Part shown: in pieces, positions 48,703 through 59,689 of the stretch
Numbering within the stretch: position 1 is the stretch's first letter
How the letters are laid out: each line of letters starts with the position of its first letter
Source: Beroe forskalii
Taxonomy: Eukaryota > Ctenophora > Nuda > Beroida > Beroidae
DNA length: 64,000 bases
Direction: 5' to 3'
Assembly: GCA_011033025.1 (NCBI GenBank)
Contig: WFMF01000283.1
Span: 163,714 to 227,713, forward strand
The notes under the pieces: generated by a model
The model's database searches: none
What the model was told of the DNA's origin: nothing
The model's input: only the letters and a program-made list of their open reading frames with translations
Position numbers and translations under genes: made by a program

Positions 48703-48875
48703 ATGAGAGATGGCGTCTCGCCGTTGACGAGCTGCACACACAAACTGAGCACAGCGAAGAGCAGACACCCTCCCAACTTGTCGTAATGGTATCTGACCAG
48801 GTTGGCTGCCGTCAGCAACCCGTCACTCGATATGGTCACGGTGTACACGCACGCTGGGTCCAGAATCAGATCCAC
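48703..48875 (-). CDS. PGAP1-like exon: lumenal-to-membrane transition
   Basis: After a CTACCCCAG acceptor at 48876 the frame encodes VDLILDPACVYTVTISSDGL, then LTAANLVRYHYDKLGGCLLF and AVLSLCVQLVNGE. A beta-rich L-D-P-x-C-x-Y-x-V segment is followed by an R/K-rich turn and a hydrophobic helix of about 17 residues. That fits the point where the lumenal part of GPI inositol-deacylase (an ER enzyme that removes the inositol acyl chain from GPI anchors) enters its C-terminal membrane domain. The family call rests on memory of this pattern, not a search. The donor is unclear: GTGCAGCTC-GTCAAC or a site in the adjoining repeat. Confidence 0.55.
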
Positions 48876-48899
48876 CTGGGGTAGGAGATTAGTGTTATA

Positions 48900-50100
48900 C
48901 ATGGATCATTCAAAGTAGTATTCTAAATATTCAACTTTCGGCTTCACCTCGAGTGATTAGTACAGTTATTGCCACACGGCTTCACCTCGCGCAATTACAG
49001 CAAGAGTACCAGTACCACTATGCGCCGTTTGATTAGCGTATGAAGTATATACATAAATTATTTTTAGTTTTAAGTATTCTAAATATCCTAAAAATATTCT
49101 GAACAGACGAAAATAAGTAAATCTAGAACTTCCACTAATAATCTAAATTTGCCTGGTTTCCAGAGAGGTGGAGCCTAACTACATTTATCAAGATTACTCC
49201 TCAATCCAGAGTTTTAAAGGGCACCATCCGACACTTTAACTCACGTTTATCCTCTTATCCGTAGGACTGGTTGACCAATTTCATTTAGCATTTCTCACGA
49301 AATAAAAATATTGTATTTAGGATATATTTTCCCTCCCACCAATCAAAAGCTGCCGATCATTGATATAGAAATTAGGTGGCATATCATGAAACAGTTGCCA
49401 CTGGAAATTAATGAAATTCTGCTCCTCAATCTCTCAATGTCTGGGAAATAAACCCGACTAAAACTCTGACATGAAGCAGTTTTCAGCGGAGCCGGTTCAT
49501 GCCTGAAGATTAATTAACCAATCCATATGTTGGAAGATTAAATATAGGATTTATAATTCCGACATGCTAATTTCATAAATTAGCCCCCTCCCACCAAATT
49601 AGCATGGCCTTCTAATTTGATGACTGCAGTTTTAGAAATTAAATATTACAAAAAAGAATATTATTTGTATATACCCAAGAATATACCCAACCGTACATGA
49701 CTAAGTGATACTCGGGAATCAAGACATGCTAGTTTCACAGTTAACAGATGAAGACCACTGTTCAGTACCCACTGCCATACTCCAGCACCAGTTAGGTGAC
49801 TAACGGATTATGCTATGACGTCATCAGGTCAGGATATGGTGTTAGAAACGCTAAAACCTTGGTTCAATGGTTCCACGGAATTATATAGAATGTAGTTCTT
49901 CGGAACTGACTGCACTATGATATTTTTAAAGTGCAGCTGATAGGTATGGTTGAAGGAAACGAGCCGAGGATTGCGGTCACACACAAACTACTAAACTCTG
50001 AAGCTGGGATGGGATGGGTGAGCGGGATGTTGTGCGAGAAAATGTGTATTGCCATACTGAAAATTAAGTGGGGTATGCCAACAGAAAAACAGAGATAGGA
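48900..50100. other. Intron of the PGAP1-like gene
   Basis: No exon or element recognised. A phrase like GGCTTCACCTCGCGCAATTA near 48940-49000 also occurs as TTCGCCTCGTGCAATTA near 31265, suggesting an old dispersed repeat. Confidence 0.4.
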
Positions 50101-50104
50101 ATTA

Positions 50105-50163
50105 GGAACGGATCAAATCACAGCACTTCTGAGTTCTGTACTGTGGTTTGTAGATTAAAATAC
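50105..50163 (+). repeat. Dispersed short repeat, copy 4
   Basis: CACAGCACTTCTGAG then TACTGTGGTTTGTAGATTAA, the same family as 2795-2845, 4376-4428 and 10735-10785. Confidence 0.55.
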
Positions 50164-50234
50164 ATCAGTGATGAATCTATCAAGTTATTGGAAATAAAGA
50201 TTAAAGAGCGATTATAATCAGTGATTTCCCCCAC

Positions 50235-50353
50235 CTGAGGTTGGTGCAAAACCTCGCCATTCTGTACGGTGAGGAGTTGTATCGGAATGTCTAGAGTACT
50301 GGATCCCCTGGTCACGTTGAAGAAAGCGTCTTCTCTTCCGTACTTCATTCTTC
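50235..50353 (-). CDS. PGAP1-like exon upstream of 48.8 kb
   Basis: Open from a CCCTCTAG acceptor at 50354 to a CCTCAG-GTGGGG donor, 119 nt, phase 1 in and 0 out. It encodes RMKYGREDAFFNVTRGSSTL then DIPIQLLTVQNGEVLHQPQ, and joins the 48.8-kb exon in phase 0. An N-x-T glycosylation sequon (NVT) fits a lumenal segment. An alternative acceptor (CCCAG) at 50365 is also in frame. The first ~13 nt of the exon are part of a tandem repeat lying upstream. Confidence 0.55.
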
Positions 50354-50535
50354 CTAGAGGGAACCTGGGAATTAAGGAGATTTTAGGAGGATTTCCACAC
50401 TATTCACTTCAATCTTCCCAGAGAAAATCTGGGAATTTAGGAGATTTTAGGAGGATTTCTACACTATTCACTTCATTCTTCCTAGAGGGAATCTGGGAAT
50501 TTAGGAGATTTAATGAGGATATTTCACACTTCTGA
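50341..50535. repeat. Three ~74-bp tandem units covering a 3' splice site
   Basis: The phrase CACTTCATTCTTCCTAGAGG, CTGGGAATTTAGGAGATTTT, AGGAGGATTTC is present three times. On the minus strand each unit carries a pyrimidine tract, CTAG or CTGG, then GGAAGAATGAAGT, the 5' end of the PGAP1-like exon. Confidence 0.85.
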
Positions 50536-51174
50536 ATCCCAGACATTTCTAATATCTTTATCATTGCGCATTGAAATATCGCATTGCTTCATTGATGGAA
50601 TTATCATGTTACATGTTGGCAAAGTGAAACTGACCGCATAACCGTTCAAAGTCAATCATTGAGTTCTGGGAAGCAAGTTAGTCAATCCTCAGAATTTATT
50701 AACCTTAAACCACACCGGCATACTTAACAGAACTCACCTATCTATCATTTCAACTTCAAGGTATACAGCAGAATAAATATTGGATAGTTTTCGCCATTGC
50801 TCCAGATATCAAAGTTGAAATTACTCAGAAATAAATGATTTTCAAAGTATCTCCCAACGTTCATCGATTTATTTCGATGATTTCTCTTGCATTTAAGCAT
50901 AATTTAAAGAATAAAGGGGGTAAGAATGGTTAAAATGGAGTGGATATAAGTGGCTCATTTTTACTTTAAGTACTGACTTTCAGTTCATCTCAGTTCTCGC
51001 CTGGTAATCTCTTATCTTATATTGATGAATATCAATGTGACATGGTGTAAAATATGCTAACTGAGTTTCTAATTTCTTAGAATTACTGAAGTGCTCAACG
51101 TTATCATTCTTCTTGGAGTACATCCCGGATTCTAACCTACAGTAACTACCAGTACCAAAGCTGGTTACTTATAT

Positions 51175-51411
51175 CAGGGCGCTGGCAAGCGCCCGCAGCG
51201 CAAGTTTGCACACCCCTCTAGGGCATCTGCCCGAAGGGCAGATACCCTCGGCCCGAAGGGCCGAGGGCAGCCAAATTGGCCAGCAGTCCCGGCCCGAAGG
51301 GCCGGGACTGCTGGCCAGACACTCCAAACAAGCCGGTAGAACCAGCACGAAGTGCTAAAAGTGGTAGTGAAATCGTTTTTCAAGTATTGAAAAATTGTTT
51401 GCCAGCGCCCA
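51175..51411. mobile_element. Hairpin-packed GC-rich element with TIRs (237 bp)
   Basis: Ends GGGCGCTGGCAA (51177-51188) and TTGCCAGCGCCC (51399-51410) are perfect 12-bp inverted repeats, with TTATAT on both sides (51169-51174, 51412-51417) as a possible 6-bp target duplication. Inside are hairpins at 51177-51194, 51225-51243, 51245-51267 (10-bp stem), 51278-51316 (18-bp perfect stem) and 51344-51356; the last four all have a GAA loop closed by C-G. A related copy with a 39-bp array is at 22833-23140. No coding frame. Confidence 0.65.
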
Positions 51412-51769
51412 TTATATAAAAATACAGCGATTTGCGAAAATCGCGATTTTCGTGTCGCTTTTTCAAGATGTTAACTTGAATTGTTGATCCCAAAAATTTG
51501 CACAGGCTTAGTCCATCACATGATTATAAAACCCTGAAAATTTCATGAAAATCGACCGTACCGTTTTGGCAGGAAAAATAATCAAAAAATGCCTAAAATC
51601 ACGGAAATTAGTGTTATCGTCGTCTCTCGCCCTCTCTCTCTCGGCACGACACTTTTTGTAAGTAAGTTTGTGTGAAAACCAAAACAGATATCGACATAAA
51701 TCTAAAAGTATCGCAAACTTTGGCATAGGGCTCGTGTAGTAGGCTATATGGGAATTTTAACATCAAAAA

Positions 51770-52078
51770 ACTTAATTGGATAATTGGCCAATTAAACCAA
51801 TTATCGCGTATATCTCGTCTCAAGAGCATGATATGGACTTGAATCTAACGGCATTGGAAACTTTGGCATACATTGCGTATAGTATGCTATTTAAAAATTT
51901 TCACTTCAAATCGCTTAATTAGTTAATTGGCCAATTAAACCAATTATCGCTAAAACCTCGTCTCAGAAACGTGGTATCGACTTAATTCAAACGGCATCGG
52001 AAACTTTGGCATGGATTGCGCGAATTGAGCTCTGTAGAAATTTCCGTTACTAATCGCTTAATTGGATAATTGACCAAT
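51770..52078. repeat. ~145-bp satellite units left of element B
   Basis: Units containing CTTAATTGGATAATTG, CCAATTAAACCAATTA and CTCGTCTC, then GGCATTGGAAACTTTGGCAT. CTCGTCTC is at 51814 and 51957 here and at 55666 and 55815 beyond the element. Confidence 0.8.
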
Positions 52079-55000
52079 GGGGGGGAGGTAAGGCAAACTT
52101 TGGCAAACTATGGCAAACTTTGGCAAACACTTTATTTGGCAAACTCCAAAAAAAGTGGAAGCATTTGCCAAAGTTTGCCAAAGTTTGCCAAAAATAAACT
52201 ACCTTTTTAAGCACTTAGGCAACACTTTAGGTACCCATAATATGCTTTTCAAGGATGCTGAATCGATTCCCAAGGTCTGTTTCACATTTTGACGTTATCC
52301 AGAAGCTGTAGCAGAGACCTCATCCACATTGAATAGAGTAGTAGACTACAGTAACAAATGCGATATTTCATTACCTCTTACTTTAAGTTTCACGCATTTA
52401 AGTACTGAGTAGTCCGATCAACGGATCAAACAGTTGTATGAAGCCCTAAAACCGAAGCATCTACGCTACATAAGCATCCTATGATCAATGGTAAGGCCCC
52501 ACCGTAACCACTGGTCACCAGTTTCCATGGATTTCTGCAGCATAACCCAACACAACGGCGTTGAGAATGATAATTGCCTAGTGAAGGCTTAGTGGCGCCT
52601 AGTGGAGGCTGAGTGGAGCCTCGTGGAGGCTGCATGGAGCCTAGTGGAGGCTGTGTGGTGCCTAGTGGAGGCTGAATGGAGCCTAGTGGAGGCTGAGTGG
52701 TGCCTAGTGGAGGGTGTATGGAGACTAGTGGAGGCTACTTGGTGCCTAGTGGAGGCTACTTGGTGCCTAGTGGAGGCTGAATGGAGCGCAGTGGAGGCCG
52801 AGTGGAGCCTAGTGGAGGCTGTGTGGTGCCTAGTGGAGGCCGAGTGGAGCCTAATGGAGGCTGAGTGGTGCCTAGTGGAGGCCGAGTGGAGCCTATTGAA
52901 GGCTAGTGGAGACCAGTGGAGGCTGAGTGGAGCCTATTGGAGGCTGTGTGGAGCCTAGTGGAGGCCGAGTGGAACCTAGTGGAGGTTGATAGAGAGGAGG
53001 CTGAGTGGGACCTAGTGGAGGCTACTTGGTGCCTAGTGGAGGCTGAATGGAGCCTAGTGGAGGCTGAGTGGTGCCTAGTGGAGGGTGTATGGAGACTAGT
53101 GGAGGCTACTTGGCGCCTAGTAGAGGCTGGGTAGAACCTAGTGGAGGCCGAGTGGAGCCTAGTGGAGGCTGTGTGGTGCCTAGTGGAGGCCGAGTGGAGC
53201 CTAATGGAGGCTGAGTGGTGCCTAGTGGAGGCCGAGTGGAGCCTATTGAAGGCTAGTGGAGACCAGTGGAGGCTGAGTGGAGCCTATTGGAGGCTGTGTG
53301 GAGCCTAGTGGAGGCCGAGTGGAACCTAGTGGAGGTTGATAGAGAGGAGGCTGAGTGGGACCTAGTGGAGGCTACTTGGTGCCTAGTGGAGGCTGAATGG
53401 AGCCCAGTGGAGGCCGAGTGGAGCCTAGTGGAGGCTGTGTGGTGCCTAGTGGAGGCCGAGTGGAGGCTGAGTGGTGCCTAGTGGAGGCTGAGTGGAGCCT
53501 ATTGAAGGCTGTGTGGAGCCTAGTGGAGGCCGAGTGGAACCTAGTGGAGGTTGATGGAGACTAGTGGAGGCTGAGTGGAACCTAGTGGACGCTGTGTGGA
53601 GCCTAGTAGAGGTTAATGGAGACTAGTGGAGGCTGAGTGGAGCCTATTGGAGGCTGTGTGGAGCCCAGTCACTAGTGGATGCTGAATGGAGCCTAGTGAA
53701 TGCCGAGTGGAGGCTGAGTGAAGGCCAAGTGGAGCCTTATGGAGGCTGAGTGGAGCCTAGTGGAGGCTAAATGGAGCCAAGTGGAGGCTGGGTGGAGCCT
53801 AGTGGTGGTTGAACGGAGACTAGTGGAGGCTGCGTGATTCCTAGTGGATGCTGAGTGGAGCCTAGTAGAGGCTGGGTAGAACCTAGTGGAGGCTGAATGG
53901 AGTCTAGTGGTGGCTGAGTGGAGCCTAGTGGAGGCCGAGTGGAACCTAGTGGAGGTTGATGGAGACTAGTGGAGGCTGAGTGGAGCCTAGTGGACGCTGT
54001 GTGGAGCCTAGTAGGGGTTAATGGAGACTAGTGGAGGCTGTGTGGAGCCTAGTGGGGGCTACCTGGAGCCTAGTGAATGCTGAGTGGAGGCCAAGTGGAG
54101 CCTAGTGGAGGTTGATCCGAGACTAGTGAAGGGTGAGTGATTCCTAATGGATGCTGAGTGGAGCCTAGTAGAGGCTAGGTGGAGCTCAGTCGAGGCCGAA
54201 TGGAGCCTAGTGGTCAGTGGAGGCAGTGTGGAGCCTAGTAGAGGCTGGGTGGAACCTATTAGAGGCTGGGTGGAACCTAGTTGCGGCTGTGGGGCCTAGT
54301 GGTCCAGTGGAGTCTAAGTGGAGCCTAGTTGAGGCTGAGTGAAGCCTAGTGGAGGCTGGATGGAGCCTAGTGGTGGCTGAGTGGAGTCAAGTGGCGGCTG
54401 AGTGGAACCTAGTTGCGGCTGTGGGGCCTAGTGGTCCAGTGGAGTCTAAGTGGAGCCTAGTTGAGGCTGAGTGAAGCCTAGTGGAGGCTGGATGGAGCCT
54501 AGTGGAGACTGATTGGTGCCTAGTGGAGGGTGTATGGAGACTAGTGGAGGCCGAGTGGAGGCTCAATTGAGCCTAGTGGAGGCTGAGTGGAGCCTAGAAG
54601 AGGCTGAATGGAGTCTAGTGGGGGCCGAGTGGAGGCTGAGTGGTGCCTAGTGGAGGCTGAATAGAGTCTAGTGAAGGCCTAGTGGAGGCTGAGTGGTGCC
54701 TAGTGGAGGCCAAGTGGAGCCTAGAGGAGGCTGTGTGGAACCTAGTAGAGGCTGCGTGGAGCCTAGTGGAGTCTGAGTGGAGGATAGTTGGAGCTGTCTG
54801 AACGTTTGAATCTATAAGTTGATTTTTAGTGCACATGGAGGCTAATTGATTGAGGCTCCACTCAGCCTCCAAATAGCCTCCACTAGCCTCCATAAATTAA
54901 AGCTTTACCCACCACGAAAATGTTATATTTTATTTTCCGTTGAGGCTGATGAGGGCTAATTCTTCAGACTTCAATGGAGGCTAGTGGAGGTGAAACCAAA

Positions 55001-55638
55001 ATTTTAGCCTCCATTGAGGCTGAGCGGAGGCTAATGGAGGCTAATTAGCCACCACAGTGGAGGCTATTTTGAAAATTAGCCTATTGCAACCATTAGCCTC
55101 CATGGAGGCTTATTCTTGAAATTAGCCTCCACTCAGCCTCCATGGATGCTAATGAAGGCTAATGTTGGTCATATTCCTGTGGTACAATTTTGCCAAAGAC
55201 ACGTTATCTGATGAACTAGTAGTAGATAGTAGATACATGGATCCATGCCTTGGAATTATAAAGATCTCTTTTCTTGAACCAAAAGGTTCTCGAAATTTTC
55301 TAACCCTGGTCGTTTACGATAACTTTTTGTGAACAATGGGGGTCTTGCAGAAGGAAGGTCCAGGCGTGGACACCAGTAAAGCCTCGAAGGGGAAGGTATG
55401 AATGAAAATCAAGCATTGGAAATCGATTCAGCTCCCTCAAAGACCATTATGCACACGTCCTGCATGCACAGTGGACAAGAAATCAGAAACAAAAAATTTT
55501 TGAGGTATTTTTGGCAAACTTTGGCAAATTTGGCAACTTTGTAAACTATGGCAAACTTTGGCAAACACCTTTTGGCAAACTCCAAAAAAGTGGAAGCGTT
55601 TGCCAAAGTTTGCCAAAGTTTGCCTTACCCCCCCCCCC
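52079..55638. mobile_element. Large non-autonomous TIR element, copy B (3560 bp)
   Basis: Same ends as copy A (G-run, GTAAGGCAAAC, TTTGGCAAAC clusters) and a perfect 6-bp direct repeat ACCAAT (52073-52078, 55639-55644). The unique left (52180-52590) and right (54780-55500) parts are nearly identical to copy A, so the two are recently related. The 21-bp core (52595-54790) is about 0.8 kb shorter and has a different unit order. The target is a ~145-bp satellite whose spacing is restored if the element and one ACCAAT are removed. No transposase frame. Confidence 0.88.
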
Positions 55639-55870
55639 ACCAATTAAACCAATTAACGCTTATATCTCGTCTCGGGAACACGGTATCGACTTTAATGGAG
55701 CGGCATCGGACACTTTTGCATGGACTGCGTGTAGTGACTGTGAGCCATGTAAAAATTTGTGTTACTAATCGCTTAATTGGATAATTGACCAATTAAACCA
55801 ATTAACGCTTATATCTCGTCTCGGGAACATGGTATCGACTTTAAACTAATGATAACGGCTTGGAAACTTT
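55639..55870. repeat. ~145-bp satellite units right of element B
   Basis: Continuation of the array at 51770-52078: CCAATTAAACCAATTAACGC, TTATATCTCGTCTCGGGAAC, GGTATCGACTTTAA, twice, with 149 bp between CTCGTCTC copies. Confidence 0.8.
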
Positions 55871-55898
55871 ATTCCTTTGTTCAACACCAAAAAGGATG

Positions 55899-56270
55899 AT
55901 ATGGTATGACAAAAAACAATTGAAAATTGTGTAGGTTCCGCAGCGCCCTTGTAAATTTCTGCGATTAAAAGAGGTGATATGGACTTAAATCGCAGCGCTG
56001 GCGTGGTAGTGGGCTGTTTGTTGCAAGGAATGAATATATGCTAATTAATTAACTAGATTAATAGTTTCATTCATTTCATCTATTAACGACAAGTTAAATT
56101 GGAATTTAACTATGGGTTACAACATATTTATTCCTGGCAACTATAAGTATAACAGCCAACTACCACGCCAGCGCTGCGATTTAAGTCCATATCACCTCTT
56201 TTAATCGCAGAAATTTACAAGGGCGCTGCGGAACCTACACAATTTCCAATTGTTTTTTGTCATACCATAT
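55899..56270. mobile_element. Foldback element with 112-bp arms
   Basis: 55899-56010 and 56159-56270 are inverted copies with a single mismatch over 112 bp, around a 148-bp AT-rich loop. The termini are ATATGGTATGACAAAAAACA. The arms contain GCAGCGCCC and CGCAGCGCTGGCG. No transposase frame and no certain target duplication, so the superfamily is undetermined. Near-perfect arms imply recent origin or gene conversion between arms. Confidence 0.9.
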
Positions 56271-56539
56271 TACCTTATAAAATTAACCACCAGCGCTTGT
56301 CATTGTTAATGGTTAGGTATTGGTTAGAATTTCAACATTCAAGTCCAAGAAATTTTCATGAGTTCAGTGGAATGATGGGATATCTCGTGAACCTGTAACT
56401 TTAAACTAGGCACTGTGATTTTTAGCACACTCAATGTTGTAAACCCTCAAAGGAACGGTTTAGGTCATCTATTTGTTGGCAGTTCCAACAAATAAGACAG
56501 ATCTTATAACAGGGGGGCCTATAACACTTTGCAGTTTGC

Positions 56540-56690
56540 ACCCTTTGAACTTTTGAAAGTTGAAATTGCAATCTAAGATCGCACCAATATCCCAGAGTTT
56601 GAGTCCTTTGAAAGTTGAAATTGCAATCTAAGATCACACTTATATCCAAGAGTTTGAGTCTTTTGAAATTGCAATCTAAGATCGCACTAT
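56540..56690. repeat. Three tandem units of ~50 bp
   Basis: TTGAAATTGCAATCTAAGATC with CCAGAGTTTGAGTC recurs, the cores at 56566, 56621 and 56669. Non-coding. Confidence 0.8.
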
Positions 56691-56699
56691 AATGATATC

Positions 56700-58500
56700 T
56701 TGGAGTCTGAAAGCCAGATTATATTCTAAGAATCGTGTGTCAAAGAGTTTAATTAGTTAGCTCCCTGAAAGAAGCTCCACAGGACTTGACAGTTGACAGC
56801 ATTGCGTCGGTAGGGTGGAGTTAGACGTCATACTGGAGGCTGTCGGCTGATACTTAAACGTGTTTGTAAGGGACTTTAATTCTTTAATGCCATATTTATA
56901 GCTAATACTTTAATAGGATTATTTATAGACGCATGATGGTCTCATTGCAAGACTAATAATATAAATTGTAGATTAAAATAGCATATAATCGTGCAGTTTG
57001 CAGAGGATTTAATGTTGGTTCAAATGCTTGCAGTTTTGAGAAATATGAAGTTGGAATATTTAGCAGGAATTATACAATAACCCATTTCGAAGATAATCAA
57101 CGGCAGCCACAGCTCTAAATTTTTATTGGGTAAAAATCCGAGTAATGTTAATTAGCACTTGATAGTTGATTAAGACGTATATTTGAGGATAGCTGCAAGA
57201 GAAAATCATTGAAACATTTCGATTTTTCCTCCATTTCTTGACTTACTTGAGTGGGGATGAAAGAGGAGAACAGGAGTCCTTCCTGACTTCAGCAGAGAGA
57301 GCTATCCAATAGTCAGAGGAGGTAAAGGAGGAGGACATTGTGATGGGGAGGAGGAGTCTGTCAGAGACTTGGAGAGTGGAGTTGGTGTGGTAAGACATCG
57401 CCACTTCACCAGAGTAAGAGTGGAATTGGTGTGATAAGACATCGCCACTTCATCTGAGTCATAACATCGACATTATCACCATGACACCTCAATATTTATT
57501 AATTATCATTATTAAGAGAGAGAAAGTGTGAGGGAGAGAGAAAGGGGGGGGGGGTTATATCAGTTCTGACAGGACAAAGATTGACCGACTTCTAGAGAAT
57601 CTCTGACAGGACAGAGAATAGGGATTTAGGAATCAGAATTGAGATGCTTAAATGCAAAGTTCAAAGGTAGGTATATTATTATCGCTATAATATTGAATAG
57701 GAAATTTGGAGAACATTATCTAGCCGACTGCTTCCCAATTCACCCGCGCGACAAGGCGTTGCTAGAATTAATTCTCCTGTCTGGCTTGCTGATTGATTCA
57801 TGCAATCGATCTATGATTACATTAATCAAAGGTTTATAGAACATAATTAAATCTATGCAGACTAAACTGACTTTATTTGGGAGTTATGATTTGGACAATG
57901 CAGGAATTTTCAAATGAAAGGTTCCGTACTTCCTCAAATAATTTGCAGAAACTTTTCCTTAGAGGGAATGGGATGATGGTCGAGGGATTGGAGTGAGTCA
58001 CGCCCATTCTCCAGAATAGTATTTATTCGGGTCTATGGACTTAGTTTAAATTGAGTGATTGCAACTGCAAGGATCTTTTTTTCGTACGCGACAAAAAATT
58101 AACAATACTTTAGAAAGTCGTGTAAAAACTAAACGAGGCAACACTCTATATACCAGAGGACTGATGCTGTAGTAGCAAGTCTGCTCTGACTCCTCTCTTT
58201 TCTCTGCCAAACGCCGCGTTCAACTGCACCACAAACACACCACTCTTTCTGTCTGAAGGAGGAGAGTGTTAGAGACGAGAGAAGGGGGATCATAGAGGAG
58301 GGATTAAGGTGGGATGAGGGAGAGAGCTGAAGAGAGGATGGACATTGGAAGGGAAAAAAGGAAAGCAACACCAGAATAGAATAAGAAGTGAATAAAAGAA
58401 TAAAAGAATAAAACTTTAGAATTTATATTTATTTGTTGACAAAGACAGGATACCTGATGAGAAGACGAAGTATTGATCAGGATACTGTGTAGCCTCGTAT
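56700..58500. other. Non-coding stretch
   Basis: No exon recognised. It holds a short duplication near 57370-57460 (AGTGGAGTTGGTGTGGTAAGACATCG twice in altered form, quoted in part as TAAGACATCGCCACTTCA), a GA-rich patch with a G run near 57510-57555, and purine-rich DNA at 58255-58420. Confidence 0.45.
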
Positions 58501-58530
58501 CCCACATCTTCACACTGTGAAACCTCCTTA

Positions 58531-58971
58531 TTGCATCCAGCTGGATATCCTAAGAGTAATGGCCAAGTAGAACGTAAAATCCAGCATATCAAGAACATTA
58601 TTTACAAATGTCATGAAGATGGTAGTGATTTAGAATTAGCTATGTTACAGTATCGTAATACTCCTCTCAGTAATGACATAGATAGTCCTGCCATGTTGTT
58701 AATGAATAGATCATTAAGAACTAAGTTACCTTGTAAGCCTAACACATTGGATACACTTAATGATAATGTTAATCGTACTAGTCTAACAGCTGCACAAGAA
58801 CGTGCTAAAATGTACTATGATAGAAATGCTGTTAACGAGAGAAGCTTGTTCAAAAATGGTGATCTTGTTCGCTACCGTGATAATCTCAACAGCAAACAAT
58901 GGAATCCAGGCCAGATAATTCGTGCAGTTGATAACTCCTGTAGGTCTTATGAGTTAGTAAACTCATGGTAA
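58531..58971 (+). pseudogene. Ty3/gypsy-type integrase fragment (C-terminal core to C-terminal domain)
   Basis: The frame contains PKSNGQVERKIQHIKNII, the conserved end of the retroviral-type integrase core (S-N-G-Q-V-E-R, with the third catalytic E). It is followed by LQYRNTPLS and, further on, GDLVRY, the start of the C-terminal domain. Protease, reverse transcriptase, RNase H and the N-terminal half of integrase are absent: the recognisable part begins near 58520. The frame ends at a TGGTAA near 58969, where the similarity passes to the next frame, so a 1-nt shift breaks the gene. This is a decayed retrotransposon copy, not a functional element. Confidence 0.88.
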
Positions 58972-59266
58972 CATAATCAGACGCAACAGTTCTCTGTTAC
59001 TTGCTGACAAGACGAGAAAGTCACACAGTACTGTTCCGCCCGAAGATGTTTTACCGCTAGTAACCCCGACCCCACATACCACTCCCATTCCTCAGACAGT
59101 TCAACCCGCCCTGAGTAACCCTACCCCAAGTGCCAAACCCAATCCCCGTCCTGATTCCAATGTAGAAAACAAAGCACCATTATTAAGGCGATCTGAACGT
59201 CTTAAGAACCAAGTAGTTGACGTAATTCCTCGTAGGTCCGAGAGAATTAGAAATCAAAAGAAGTAA
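58970..59266 (+). pseudogene. C-terminal tail of the same polyprotein, shifted frame
   Basis: Directly behind the stop of the preceding frame, the +1 frame reads GNIIRRNSSLLL, the typical RRN motif near the end of gypsy-type integrases. A proline/threonine-rich linker (PTPHTTPIPQ) follows, then two copies of RRSER with basic residues before a TAA at 59264-59266. The repeated R-R-S-E-R is common at the end of such polyproteins. Confidence 0.7.
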
Positions 59267-59689
59267 TTTTTACCATTTTACGTGACACATTTTGTTTTTA
59301 CTAAATGAGACAATTCATGATTTTTATGTTTTTTACGAATTTGTGTATATTTCAGGATTATATTGTGTGCAAAGCATTTGTTAAATGAAATGGATTTGTG
59401 TGTGTACACACAGATAATGATAATGAATGAGATAAGTTTGATAAGTTGCGATAAGACTCATTTCAATCTTTTAAATGGATTTATCTTTTTATGTGCTGGC
59501 GCAATTATTCTGCGTATGGCGCAGGGATTTTCCATAGTGCTAGTTGCGCGCACGTGAGTTTAAATTATAGAAATTGTAGATTTGTTTTCAGCCGGGCTGC
59601 TTAGCTTAGCGTTTATATTAGTGTGCGCACTGCGCGGCGTTTTTATATTTTATATTTATTCGGAGGGAAAGATAGGGTGATATTAAGCT

